In this document: positions 12,748-24,000 of the stretch, one piece after another
How the letters are laid out: each line of letters begins with the position of its first letter
How positions within the stretch are numbered: position 1 is the first letter of the stretch
Assembly (NCBI RefSeq): GCF_008831285.2
Contig: NC_045145.1
Location: 17,252,040 to 17,316,039, forward strand
From: Nymphaea colorata
Taxonomy: Eukaryota > Streptophyta > Magnoliopsida > Nymphaeales > Nymphaeaceae
Reading direction: 5' to 3'
Length of the DNA: 64,000 nt
The notes under the pieces: model-generated
Database searches by the model: none
The model's input: only the letters and a program-made list of their open reading frames with translations
What the model was told of the DNA's origin: nothing
Position numbers and translations under genes: made by a program

Positions 12748-13620
12748 GAGAAAAGGGGTGTCGTGAATGGTAGTTACAAGATTGACAAAAAACATAAGAG
12801 ATTTATTTGTTGTGATGGTTTACCTAAACGGAAGTAAAAATAGACTCTATGATGCTATCACATAAAACGTTGTTTATGCATGCATGTAAAGAAAGAAATG
12901 GTATATATGGTAGAAAGTCATAAGTCTTTCATTTTCTTATCAAACCTTTTCGATTTTGGAGAGATTGAACTTATATTAGTACATTCTTTCAATTCATTAT
13001 CTTTCATTTTTCTTCATTTACAACTAAACAAGCTTTTTACTTTCCTTTTCTTTTCTTTGTTCTTAAATGATCAACCAAAGAAAATATTGATTGTTGTTTC
13101 CTTCCATTTCCCTTATTTTCCTTTCATCTAAACAGAGCGTAAGATCCGAATCTATCAAAAGTATTTGTTTGATGAAGATCCGAGGCTACTTTGACCAAAA
13201 GTGGGCAGATTATTTATTGGCCATGTATAAGAATCAGATAAGCAATGACCAGACTCAATTGGCTTTTACTTGTTCCTTATAAACAAATTTGTGCCAATGT
13301 TTGGCTGAAGAATGTTGACAAACTGGCAGCTGAGCATTTTCGTGGGGTTTACAACGGCCCTCAGCATAAGCTTCTTATAAGAGAATAATGCCCATGAAAT
13401 TATTTTGAACTCACAACTCTGTACAGTGTACACTAACTGCGCTAAGGTTTGAGTCAATGGAATGATGGAAATTCCTAGCCTTGTGAATAGAGTTTCTTGT
13501 TGGAAATGGCAGATGTGACACATGCCCAAAATGAATTTTAAAAGTAGTGACAAGTTTTATGTGAGATTAGATATCCACAAAACAATCTGCACCATATAAA
13601 TGGATGCGCTTGAGTGTTGG

Positions 13621-13806
13621 CAGGGGCAGAGGGAGGGCTGCTTGGCCCCACGCCAATTAACTCGAACAAAAAAATTACATTATAAAAATTAAAAATTTTT
13701 AATTGGGTATTGTATTTTTTATATTCGGGTTTAGTTTGACCCTACCTAGATAAGTTCGTTGGACTGTTTGGCCCGCCCCTAAGAAAAATTCTCGCTCAAG
13801 CCCCTG
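13621..13806. mobile_element. hAT-like MITE, 186 bp
   Basis: The element starts CAGGGGCAGAGGGAGG and ends CTCGCTCAAGCCCCTG, giving CAGGGGC terminal inverted repeats. A perfect 8-bp direct repeat, AGTGTTGG, flanks it at 13613-13620 and 13807-13814. CAGGG-type ends with an 8-bp duplication are typical of hAT MITEs in plants. The centre contains the AT-rich palindrome AAAAATTAAAAATTTTTAATT. Confidence 0.85.
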
Positions 13807-15588
13807 AGTGTTGGAATATTGATCTCTTTCAATTTAACTAGCAAAATGTATGAGTTTTCTGCCGAGCAAGCGGGTGGGCATACACACTATTTGAATGAGG
13901 GACTACAATGTTCTTCCTCTTCTCCTACCCCTAGAGTTCAAGTCTACGTCGATACTTGGTGTTGGCTTTAATTTAACGGTCTAAATGAACATATCAAAGT
14001 GGCGACAAGAGGGAAATCCAAAGAGCGTCAAATTAGAAACCTTAATTGAATCTAAAATCTAAAGTCACTCTCTTATCGATCTACTGTCCGAGTGTCTTCA
14101 TTATGTTGGTTCGCATCGCTTAGTGATCAAATGATTTAAACCAATTTTAACTACATAATTACATCATTTGAATGTATAAAGAAAAATCAAGGGCGTTAAA
14201 ATGACTTACGATGCGTCGAAACCTGATGGGTTATAAAATCGTGTTCTTATTTCTAAAAAATATGATATAAAATACCATTTTTAACAGAAAAAAAAAAGTG
14301 GCTAAACCTATCCATATCGTTTGATAATGGAAAAAATGATTCGTTTTAGAACGAGGCAGCTAAGGGCATATTAAAGCACTGAAAAATCATTCGCTCTCTC
14401 TATCTTATGAGTGTGTGTATTCAAGTAGTTGAATATAAAAATCTATCAAAAAATTTGACGACGTAATATTGCAGTTGACAAACTTGGTCATGTTTCTCCT
14501 ACGAGCAAATATGACCAATATTCTTCTTAGAGCTGTGAGATAAGTACCGAAAATACATTAATTTTACGTAATATTTTATTTATTTGTTAGTTTTTTCAGC
14601 AAGTATTATCTATTAGTCTCTTCATCCAAAATTTCTCATCCACCACTTCAGTTTCTCCCTCAAAACCCTTTTTCCTTCCTTGTATGTTGCATTGGTCGAT
14701 GATGCGTCAAACCCTACGCTTGGTAAAATTATTTTTTTTCGAACGATTTTTTTTGGTTGATGTCATACACGTGGCTTGATGTGGACGCGAATAGATTTTT
14801 TTTTCTTTTTTCCTTTTTCCTTTTTGACAATTTGAGTCACATCACTGTCTTATTCTTTCCTTTTTTTTCCTCTCTCAATAAATAACGAGGAATCGGCAGA
14901 CTACATCATGAATTCTTCGCTTGATAGTTGATGCAAAGACCCCGAATGGAGCACCAAGTCACCAACTATGAACCCCGAGTCATCAGCACAAGACTACCGG
15001 AAAAATCAGACTAAAAAATGGCTAGTTGAGATTTGATGTAACACCTGCTAGCTCTTCAGTCAGAAACATAAGACTAGAGAGAGAAACATATTTGGAGGTG
15101 CTAATCAGATGCCATCTTCTTGTCATGAAAAGCATGCCATCGCTGACATATATATATATATATATTGAAACATGTCAGCGAATGTCTATTTTCAAAAGGC
15201 TTTTTTTCTTTAGTTTTGCAGCACTAAAAACTGTCACGACGCATGGTGCATTTGATGGCTAGAAACCATGACCAATGAATGATTTGTATTGATTTCTGAA
15301 AAGTTTTAGGGGTGATCCTGGAGCTTTTCATAAGAATAGTTTAAATATTTTAAACGAGCTCTATTTGTATCTTGTTAAAATTTTATATAATAGTATTCTC
15401 TAAGTTAACTCAGGTTAGACATGGGATTATTTGCCATAAAATCCCCAAAATCAAAGATGCTGTAATCATATACCAATTGGTCCTCGTGGGTCTGAACGCA
15501 GTACATTTAAGATAAAAAAGCCTTGGTTGCTTGCCGAAGACGATCTCTATCCGATCAAGCCTGAGATGATTGATCTCCTGCACGCATG

Positions 15589-15706
15589 GTAGAGACATAC
15601 AGATATGGATTACGATCCTGTCAGTTATCTTTGATATACCTTCAAAAGTAGAGACATACAGATATGGATTACGATCCTGTCAGTTATCTTTGATATACCT
15701 TCAAAA
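15589..15706. repeat. Perfect 59-bp tandem duplication upstream of a TATA promoter
   Basis: The copies at 15589-15647 and 15648-15706 are identical; each begins GTAGAGACATACAGATATGG and ends CTTTGATATACCTTCAAAA. The block ends about 240 bp upstream of the TATA box at 15947, so it lies in the presumed promoter of the 16095 gene. Confidence 0.95.
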
Positions 15707-15946
15707 GCGTAGTAGGAACTCAGGACTACCGATCGTGGATCATAATCGCTCAAGATCAGTTTCAGGCATATAATATCATTTATCTTAATCTAATGTCTAA
15801 TTTCTTGTGTGATCTTAATCTCCTTGCTCACCAAGGAAGCTCTGTAGTGTCTCCTGAATGCATAAATTGGCAACCGTCAGCGGTTCTGTGTAATCTATTT
15901 AAGATATACATGACCAGAACCGACCAGGACTCTTAATGCTCTACCT

Positions 15947-15956
15947 TCTATATAAA
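15947..15956 (+). promoter_or_regulatory. TATA box of the 16095 gene
   Basis: TCTATATAAA matches the plant TATA consensus. Transcription would start near 15980-15990, leaving a leader of about 110 nt before the ATG at 16095. A strong TATA box on a short intronless gene often goes with inducible expression; that is inference. Confidence 0.65.
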
Positions 15957-16094
15957 CCTCTCGTAGCAGGTGACTATCTAACGCTTGGCGTTTCTAATGC
16001 TTTTGGCCTTGGGTATATTGAATTCGCTAGTTACTGATCAAGAAACTTGCTTTGTGGAGTCTTCCGTCAAACACTTTTTGATTCCTGGAAGACA

Positions 16095-16568
16095 ATGGTG
16101 TCCATGGCATCCCTTCTTTCTTGCTTTGGAGCCACCAGCCTTCACAAGTCCAAGAAAGCCACGGGCAGACGGGCCGGCACGCTGAAGAAGGCGACGCATG
16201 ATCAGGAGAAGAGTACTTCAAGGCTGCCAAATGAAGCTCGTCACAGCCACGAGGGACAGGGGACGTCAGAGGCCGCTGTGGCCTGTGAAAGCTGTGCAAT
16301 GTCATCCATGGAGGTGGAGAAGGCAATGGCAGGAGAAAAGAACGGAGAAAGGGTGAGGGACAGCTTCGACCCACGCGCCTGGAGAAACATGACGTTTAAG
16401 GAGGTGACCAGTGAAGAAACGAAGAAAACGAGTTCTGCTGTGATGGATAGCTGCGACAATCGTCTGTGGAAGAAGAATGATTGGCTGCTTAAGCAAGAAG
16501 GATGCGGATTTCGCAACTCACTGACCGGCACAGTGATGAGATACAGCTTAGGTACTAGTACCGTCTGA
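16095..16568 (+). CDS. Unrecognised 157-residue protein, single exon
   Basis: I do not recognise the family. The frame opens MVSMASLLSCFGA; a second ATG three codons later (16104) is an equally good start. The frame is open further upstream to 16047, but that part lies in the presumed leader. After a short hydrophobic start the protein is very polar and charged, with a Lys/Arg-rich stretch near residues 18-40, a Glu/Ser-rich middle, and a more ordered-looking C-terminal part containing FDPRAWRNMTFKEVTSEE and NRLWKKNDWLLKQEGCGF. No membrane segment or catalytic motif is visible. Support: the frame, coding-like base composition compared with AT-rich flanks, and a correctly placed TATA box. It could be a lineage-specific or fast-evolving gene. 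Existence moderately sure, function unknown. Confidence 0.6.
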   Translation: MVSMASLLSCFGATSLHKSKKATGRRAGTLKKATHDQEKSTSRLPNEARHSHEGQGTSEAAVACESCAMSSMEVEKAMAGEKNGERVRDSFDPRAWRNMTFKEVTSEETKKTSSAVMDSCDNRLWKKNDWLLKQEGCGFRNSLTGTVMRYSLGTSTV

Positions 16569-18219
16569 AGTCTCAGTTTCCCGGCACTTTGCTTCAACGT
16601 GTAAATTCGATACACCTTGACACCATTGTTTTGCCATCGATCGCAAGTACCTAGAACACGTGAATTCGTGAACTTCCCGCTACATTGTGGCCAATGTAAT
16701 TGCTTAGGGATTTTTTTAATATTATGAAACCATTCCCTGTTTTTGTTTCATTCACTTAGACCTGATTTGTGCAATCTGACATTCAATATTGGGAACTAAT
16801 GAGAAAGCAAAATTCTGAAAGCTTTTTGGTGTCTCTCGGCGTATTGAATTCAGAGTTAAAGGTGAGTATGGAATGGTTGCGAATATATTTATCAAAGGAA
16901 GACTTACTGCTTTAATTTTCTCTAACCCATGAATGTGTTTTTCATAATCTGGTCACTGAAAAAAAAAAAAAGAAAAATTGTACTGGATTGAATCAATTTT
17001 CTGCAAAAACTTAAACATTCATCACAAGATATTCTTAATTAGTGTAATTTGAGTTGGTCGGTTCTCGGCCTCTCTAAAGTTGAGTACTGCCGTTGAAAGT
17101 ACCTGCAGTAATGCATGTTCTGTAGCTACTAAGTAAAATCCAGTGCCATAAAACAACATGTCAATAAACTGGAGGTGGGATCCTTACTACAGATTACTGT
17201 GCGTAGCATCTCTGCACAGTTCATGCTTCTAGATGTATATGTCCAACTCGTTTGAAGATGACAACAAACGTATTTTTCTCGATATTGGCAGATAAATTTT
17301 GTTATATGTTAGAATTATGTACCTAATCTAGAAAAATACGATCATACCATAGAAAATTTATAATATACCGGAATGAAATGCGCCTTAGTTGTTCTAGAAA
17401 CTAGTAAATGTGTTTTCTGGTAAACTAATGCGAATATAATTTTCTCAAAAACAGAAGGAAATCAACGTGGGAATCATGTTTCTCGCTTCCAGATGTCTTT
17501 GTCGTGTATTATTTAATAGAAAATGTATACGTCTTAGATTCGTTAATTTTTGCGGTTACTCTTTAAGATGTGAAAATCAATAACACAAAAACATGATTGC
17601 CAGAAACCTAGCTTTTATTTAAAACATACTCCTGAGACAGTACTGGGAAATGCATCTAAAAGCTTAAATTGGATTAAAAGAAATCTCTTATCAAGTTTTC
17701 ATCCTCAACCTGCAAAGTTTGTTCTTAATAAATTGCTTTTCCATTCAAGCTCTCATCATTAATTTTTTTTTTCCAGAAAAAATTATCCAATAATTTTTTT
17801 TTCCAATCAAACGGCCATACATGTTGCCTATAGTATACTCTCAATTTTAATGAATTATTCATTAGCCTAAATTACAGAAAATTACAGATAAGGCCTATTC
17901 CGGTTCGGATCATGCCCATTGTCGAAGATCCAAGGCCCAAAACCTCAGAGAAAGGAACAACCTGCCTGCCCTTGCTTCGGAGAAGCCCCGGAACACAACC
18001 TCAAACGGTCATATTCTACTGCCCAGAAAAATGTGACCGTTGAGCAGAGCCCCTTTCTCCCTCCTTCCACGGCTATTTCATTTTCCCCACAAGAAACTCT
18101 CCTTCACAAGAACGCATTGCTCTGTTCACCTGATCACTACCGTGAAAGCCTGCATCGCGCTCTCTCTCTCTCGCTCTCCTGTTCTATTTCTTGCTTTATT
18201 TGTGCGTTTTGAAACAGCA
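16569..18219. other. Intergenic spacer, 3' of the 16095 gene and promoter of the 18220 gene
   Basis: AT-rich sequence without a supported gene. The last ~250 bp before 18220 become GC-richer and include a CT-rich stretch (about 18160-18180), consistent with a promoter and 5' leader. No repeat with clear boundaries was seen. Confidence 0.5.
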
Positions 18220-18870
18220 ATGGCGGAAACTAAAGACGCCCACGTCGTGGTAATCTCCACGGGCGACGAAGACCACCTTCAAGAAACTCTCATATCTTCG
18301 GCCCACCATCCTCTCCAAGAAATCTCCGAGAGCCCGGGCCACCTCTTGCTTCTAAAACTGTGGCAGAGAGAGGAGGACCTATTCGCCCGCCGGATCACGA
18401 CCAAGGAGACGCGGATCGACAACATCCGGCGGGAGGTCTTCCAACTGTGCTGCTTTTTCTTCGCGTTCCATGGCTTCTTCCTAACCCTTCTCTTTGTGTC
18501 CTCGAATAATTTTAACGAGAATTCCTGTAGAAAATGGTGGGTGCCCTGTTTTTTGTATCTGGTAACCTCGGTCGTCATGATTCTTTGTGTTCAGTACAAG
18601 GTGTATAGGTATATGAAGATGTCGGCCCGCTTGCAGAAGGAGCGTGGCGATAGCAGGGCATTGAGTAGATGCATTCAGGAATTGAGGATGAAGGGGGCGA
18701 GTTTTGATTTATCCAAGGAGCCACTGAGTAACGTTAGAAGGATTAAAAGTTCGAGTGTCGAAGTCAAATTGACTCCTCTTAGATGGTGTTCTCAGAATCT
18801 TGTTACGATCTGTTTAATTTGTGTCACTGGTCTTGTTTTTCCTGCTAGCAGATATATATTATGCAGTTAA
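18220..18870 (+). CDS. Uncharacterised plant multi-pass membrane protein, 216 residues
   Basis: This single-exon gene starts at ATG 18220 in a good context (CAGCAATGGCG); the frame is open upstream to 18040, but that part is a CT-rich leader. Three hydrophobic segments are visible at about residues 74-95, 107-126 and 193-214. The charged N-terminal half contains WQREEDLFARRITTKETRID just before the first segment. Between the second and third segments lies a conserved-looking cytosolic loop, SRCIQELRMKGASFDLSKEP. From memory this architecture is a small conserved family of plant membrane proteins without known function. No catalytic motif is seen. Membrane location is inferred from hydrophobicity only. 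Confidence 0.8.
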   Translation: MAETKDAHVVVISTGDEDHLQETLISSAHHPLQEISESPGHLLLLKLWQREEDLFARRITTKETRIDNIRREVFQLCCFFFAFHGFFLTLLFVSSNNFNENSCRKWWVPCFLYLVTSVVMILCVQYKVYRYMKMSARLQKERGDSRALSRCIQELRMKGASFDLSKEPLSNVRRIKSSSVEVKLTPLRWCSQNLVTICLICVTGLVFPASRYILCS

Positions 18871-19153
18871 TCTCAAAGTTCTTTTTGTTATTCTCCTAAG
18901 AATTCATGTCAGGATTTATACTGGCGCATTTCTCCCCTTCTTTCTTGTGCATTTGGGCAAGAGTTAGCTCTTGAAAACATCTGCCTGCTTGACTGCCTTG
19001 GACCATTTGCTCCGAAAATTGGCCTTGGTGTGATAGAAAGTACTTTGGCTGGGCACTGAACTCTTTGAAAAAGGAGGTTTAAATGCTCCTGGGGTTTGCC
19101 CCCTCTTTCCTCTTTTGTTGTTGTCTTATAATGTATAAACCTTGCTCCACAAA

Positions 19154-19867
19154 ATGTCTGGAGAAACCACGCAGATACGGCTCAAAGGTAAGTCTTCCCT
19201 TTTCCTGTTCAAACTATCGTTTTCATAGGTCTCTCCTTGTTGGCACTTAGTCTGTTGGTGTTGTTATTTTTTCTCTTTCTTTTCCCCGTTGCACTTGCCA
19301 TACCAATCACAACACCAAATATGAAAGAAGAAAGTGGCGGGTGCTGAGGAGAAGGGAAGACGGGAGAACCGGGTGAAGAAGTTTCTGAAGGTCTCTTGTT
19401 TTTGTGCTTTGTTTTGCAAACGTAATTCATAGTTTTTGGTACTTTTCTGAAGGTCTCTTGTTTTTGTGCTTTGTTTTCCAAACATAATTTAGTTTTTGGT
19501 ACTTACATACGTGATGAACTCCTACAGGCACGGCAATTCTCAAAACTTATTCCCCTTCAGCCAAGGAAGATAATGTGAAAAAGCTTTGGAGTTGTGTTCA
19601 CCATAACTCGAAACTCCTTTTCAAAGTTTTTCAGATAAACAAGGATCTCTCTTGTACGGGGAGGGGCCAAGTGCTAGAGAATTTGAACTTCTGTCTACCT
19701 GTGAAGTTGCAGGCTTGGTTGCAGCTGTCATCATCATGGCACGCTTCGTGCTTCTGTGTCGTCAAATTCGGCCGTCTCTACTCGTGCGAGCAGCGAAGGT
19801 TGCAGCTGCCAGACCATTATATCGTGATCTGTGTTGCCGTTCCTTATGCTTCTGTAAAGTAAAATAA
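19154..19867 (+). CDS. Possible two-exon membrane microprotein, 88 residues
   Basis: Tentative model. Exon 1 is 19154-19187 (MSGETTQIRLK) with donor GGTAAGT. Exon 2 is 19635-19867 after the acceptor TTTTTCAG. The split codon G|AT keeps phase and gives 88 residues ending at a TAA. Exon 2 reads LYGEGPSAREFELLSTCEVA, then a hydrophobic stretch at about residues 36-53 (AGLVAAVIIMARFVLLC), then a basic, Cys-containing tail. It is GC-richer than its surroundings. An alternative acceptor at 19528 gives a 122-residue product in another frame. I do not recognise either product. It could also be an unspliced non-coding 3' region of the 18220 gene. Confidence 0.35.
19381..19504. repeat. Two-copy ~62-bp tandem repeat
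   Basis: Both copies carry TTTCTGAAGGTCTCTTGTTT, then TGTGCTTTGTTTT and AGTTTTTGGTACTT. They start near 19381 and 19445 with a few substitutions and a 2-bp indel. The block sits inside the intron of the proposed microprotein. Confidence 0.9.
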
Positions 19868-20470
19868 AACGTCAATCTCCCTCTTCCCATCTTATTGTAC
19901 TAGTTTTTTCTGTTGAATGAACACGAATAAGCATTTATGGTTATTTGTTCCAGTCGCATTATCTCCAACCGGTGAAGATTAACTTTTGTTTCTTTAGTAA
20001 TTTGTCTACTTATTCCAATCTCCACTGAGCATTTACTAAAATTGAGAATATCATTTTGTATAACACGCACCCCCCCCATTGCCACTTTCCAGCAATGCAA
20101 GCCGCCTCAATGACAAAATCTTAGTCCCGTAGTATGAAACCGTAAAAAAACAAACGCGGACGATTCACGGCAGGAAATCAAGCGTCAGAGGAAAAACATA
20201 CGATTCTAAGTGAGTGTCCTTGTACTTTGGTGGCTCTCTCCAGCAAAGATTACTATCGAATACGGAGAATGAGGAAAGATTTATCGAATGATTTAATAAA
20301 TTTGTCTATTTGTTCCAGTCTCCTCTGAAGAGGGTGACACTAAATTGAGAATCATCTTTTTGTACGTCACACATTATTCACTTTCCAGCAATGCAAGACG
20401 AATTCTTATTTCACATTAAAACTAGAAAACCAAATAAAATAGGCAGAGGGGATTGACGTTTTATTTTATA
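19860..20470. repeat. Inverted-repeat-bounded ~610-bp segment
   Basis: The left arm (19860-19884) contains TAAAATAAAACGTCAATC followed by TCCCTCT. The right arm (20445-20470) is its reverse complement apart from a one-base indel. Inside are two diverged direct copies of about 120 bp (about 19980-20102 and 20280-20397), both ending ACTTTCCAGCAATGCAAG. I could not identify a target-site duplication, so calling it a transposon is uncertain. Confidence 0.55.
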
Positions 20471-21039
20471 ACTGAAACTAGAAAAAACAAGTGAACCGAA
20501 AATTATTTTCTTTTATTCTCGGTTACAATCAAGCCTCTTAAAATGAGTTTTTGTGAAATATTCTCTCAGTCAAATTGTCAGAGGGGGAACCCTATGTATA
20601 AAACTCGTTCGCTCCTAAATTTCATGCTTTTTCACATAAGAAAATTGGCGGAGACCCTATGTATAAAACTCGTTCGCCACCCTTCAGGATGCCACAACCC
20701 TTTAGGGTGAAATAACAAGGTCATGAAATCTATCGCCAGATTTTCGCCACAGTTATTCATTGCTGCTTTATTTTCCCACATTCTCAGAGAAAAAAAACTC
20801 AAATTTTATACCAAAAAATTAATACTGGAAGCATGCGCGTGGCGCATGATCATTATTCGAGATACATCACGAATATAAAGTCATACAAAAGAATATTAAG
20901 CAATTACCCATATACAATGAACTGTACAAGAAAGGTTGTGCAGACTGCAGACGGGATTTGGAAGATGAAGCCTTGACAGGCCCAAAGATCAACAAGGTTG
21001 AGGAAAGGGGCCAACTTTTTCGGAGTTCTTGTTAACCTG
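20471..21039. other. Convergent spacer 3' of the 21040 gene
   Basis: No gene seen. It contains two copies of a 24-mer beginning ACCCTATGTATAAAACTCGT, at 20589-20612 and 20654-20677, and otherwise AT-rich sequence that must include the 3' UTR of the minus-strand gene. Confidence 0.5.
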
Positions 21040-24000
21040 CTAAAAGTAGTAGTAGTTTGATCTTTCTGCTGCATTTTGTGTATCTCTGCAAAGAATTGAC
21101 CTTGATTCAATCACAGAACGGGGAGGATCAAGGTCCTTATCTTGTAGAGAATTCCCTTGTAATCTCTGCATCTGAGAAGCAAATGTGTCATCCAGAATCT
21201 ACATGAAGAGGAAGTAACGTCAGTCACGATTTATAAAAATTCGTGACCTGCAACTACCAATTAAAAAAAGTTGCTCACCACTAAAGCATAGTAGGACCCT
21301 TTGTACCAGATTCGGTTTTCTTTCTTGCTCTCAAGAAAACTCAAAATACACTAAGCCAAAGTTGAAAACAATAATAACCCATGAGTACAAAAAAAAAAAA
21401 AACCCTGTGCAATTATTCATGATAGCAGTCATAAATTACGGGAAATACTACCTGCCCCATTCTGTCCCAAAAGCCACGACAGATGGCAACAAAAATACGA
21501 CTTGAGAATACATCATGTAAGTTAGATATTATTTCTGCAAGCTGTAGGCTTAGTGGTTGCATTCTTTCACGGATCTCAGCTTCTCCTTCAGCCTCTTTTG
21601 TTTCTTCAAGAATTTTTTTGAGGCGAATGCTTCTGTTAGCCTCTGTCTGCATTTAAAAAATTGTCAAACCGAACTTGTAATATAAGAACTCTTTGAAATC
21701 TTTATCCTAGATCAGCCGCAGTATTTATAAAATAACACTTACATTTCTTACGAGCTTCTCCACCAAAGCTTGCAAGTAATTTTTGTATTTTGTTCTTAGC
21801 ATCACAGTGATTCCATTAAGTTGCTCTCCAACAACACCAGCTCTTCTTTCTTCAACACCAGGGAGGAAAGATGCCCATGATTTTAAAATGCTCTCAATCT
21901 TACAGTGCAGAATATCTAGAATGCGTTTGACAGTGTTTAGAAAAGTTCCGAGCTGCAATAAGAAAAGGTCAAATATTATGAAAAAATGTACAAATTCGAA
22001 ACCATATAATGCTACTATTACCCATTTGAGAAAACAACTCACTTGATTAGGAACTATGTAGTGAGATACAGATTGACGCCTAGTGAACTTCTGAACTTGC
22101 ATGCCAAGCTTTTTCTGAATGCTGTCCTTCAAGGGCATTAATATTTCATTGAATTGTTTCTCCAATGCTTTCATAGTTGCTCTTTCTACATCAGCAATAG
22201 CCTGAGAAAGGAAGCAATATTTTAACTCACATATTTTAACTGTCAAGTATTCTAGGTCATGAAGAAAATGCTGCAATGAAATACTTACACTCTCTAGAAG
22301 CAGGGAGTACTGAGGCCATCTGTTGATCACTACTTTGTATTCATCCAGCATCGCCTTGATATGTTCATACATATCCTCCACAAATGGCGAAGTTGAATTC
22401 TGTGTAGTTATCCCACATAGTGGTGCCTGCAGAGTTTCGTTCTAGTGGTTTAAATTTTAAATCATCCAAGAGGTTCAGAAAGACTGCCTCAAGCGGTTTT
22501 ATTTATCTGTTATGTTACCTTATCCCCTTTGCAAAGATCAATCAGGTAATCTTGTTTGTCTTGAATCCACAGTACTATGTAATGATGGAACAGATTTTTT
22601 GAATCTACACCTCCATTTATAGGACTGAAATGAAGTGAGAAAATTGATTAACTTCACTGAATCTACACTCTTAAAAGCAATTTTATCTCAACAAACCTTA
22701 TGTTCCAAGAGAAGAGGCTTCCTTCGAAATCAGCAGTTGCAAGCAGAAGTTCAGTTACGTGAGGTGAAGGGCCGGATGGTGGACATGCCACGAGAAAGCC
22801 TCTCAGTCTATTACATAACTCAGTGCTGTAAACTGCAGCTGCTATGTTTGGCAGGTCAATTGAACTGAAAAGAGATGAACAAGAACATAGATGTCAACCA
22901 TCATCCTATATTTTTATGTGCTGATGACAAAAAAATAATGATGTGCATGCAGTACCTTGGAAAGATGTGCTGATTATGTATCTTTATGTCCTTGTAAATC
23001 TCACTACTTATGTTGATGCACAAGGTCTTCATCTTGCGATATGCTGTAGTCATTGTTTCCATATCCGTTAGGAACCCATCAGCATTGGCCGACATATATT
23101 CATCTGTTTCCAGCATATGCCTTTTACATCTCTTTCTAGCAGCAGTCTGAGTAATGAACATAAACAGAAAGCGTATTAGTTTGATGTCTCTGAACCTATA
23201 TTGTTCAGCCACTTTTGGAAAATGTAGAGAAGGCATGCCAATATGCAGGAAAGAATTTACATTAAGGAAACTAATAAAAAAATTCAATATTTATACATTC
23301 GTACATATAAGGGGACACACTTGCATGACTGTATATATATATATATATATAAGACTACATAATATATATGTAACTCAACAGCTCAATCTGAATTCAAACT
23401 ACAGGTCTATAGGTAAGGAATTCTGTTGAAGAAAAACTAGAGTCCAACTATAGTTTACCTGCAGATAAGTTCTCAATATGTTTTGAGCTTCTAATGAAAG
23501 CACATCATGAAGAAGTGCATATATTTGCACAGCTGGGGCTAAGGCAGGTGCAGCAGAATCTGAAGACGGGCCGAAGAGATCGGATGCCAAGCCAGTAGGA
23601 GACAAGTCATCCAATGACTTGTAATTTTCGAAAACAGTTGTTAGGAGACGGCCCACTTGAGCTTCACAGTCAAAAAGGATTCTCTTCTGCAGAAGAATAA
23701 CATGATGAAACATAAATGATAACAAAATCCTCAAGTATTATCTGAATGACTAATGCATCCACATGCCATACAGGTCTTGAATGTGTAATAATAGATGTTC
23801 AGACACAGTTATCTAGATTACTTCCAGGAACTAATCACTATCTCAATTTCAAGTATCTTATCCATCTGCTAGGAAGTGCTCCCAACGGTGCATATTGAAG
23901 ATGAAGAAGACCATGCAAAGGGAATGAAATAAAGGTCATGAATAGTAGGGCGGCTGAACCAGTGAAAATAGGTAATGTTCATATTCTGCAATTATGTTCT

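Larger units (their letters stand above)
11317..15940. other. Intergenic spacer between divergent PA200 and the 16095 gene
   Basis: About 4.6 kb without a gene I can support. It holds the PA200 upstream region, a GC-richer patch at about 12242-12530 with no recognised coding sense, a 62-bp tandem duplication (12631-12747), a hAT-like MITE (13621-13806), a TA run near 15150 and a 59-bp duplication (15589-15706). The rest is AT-rich and featureless to my reading. Confidence 0.6.
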
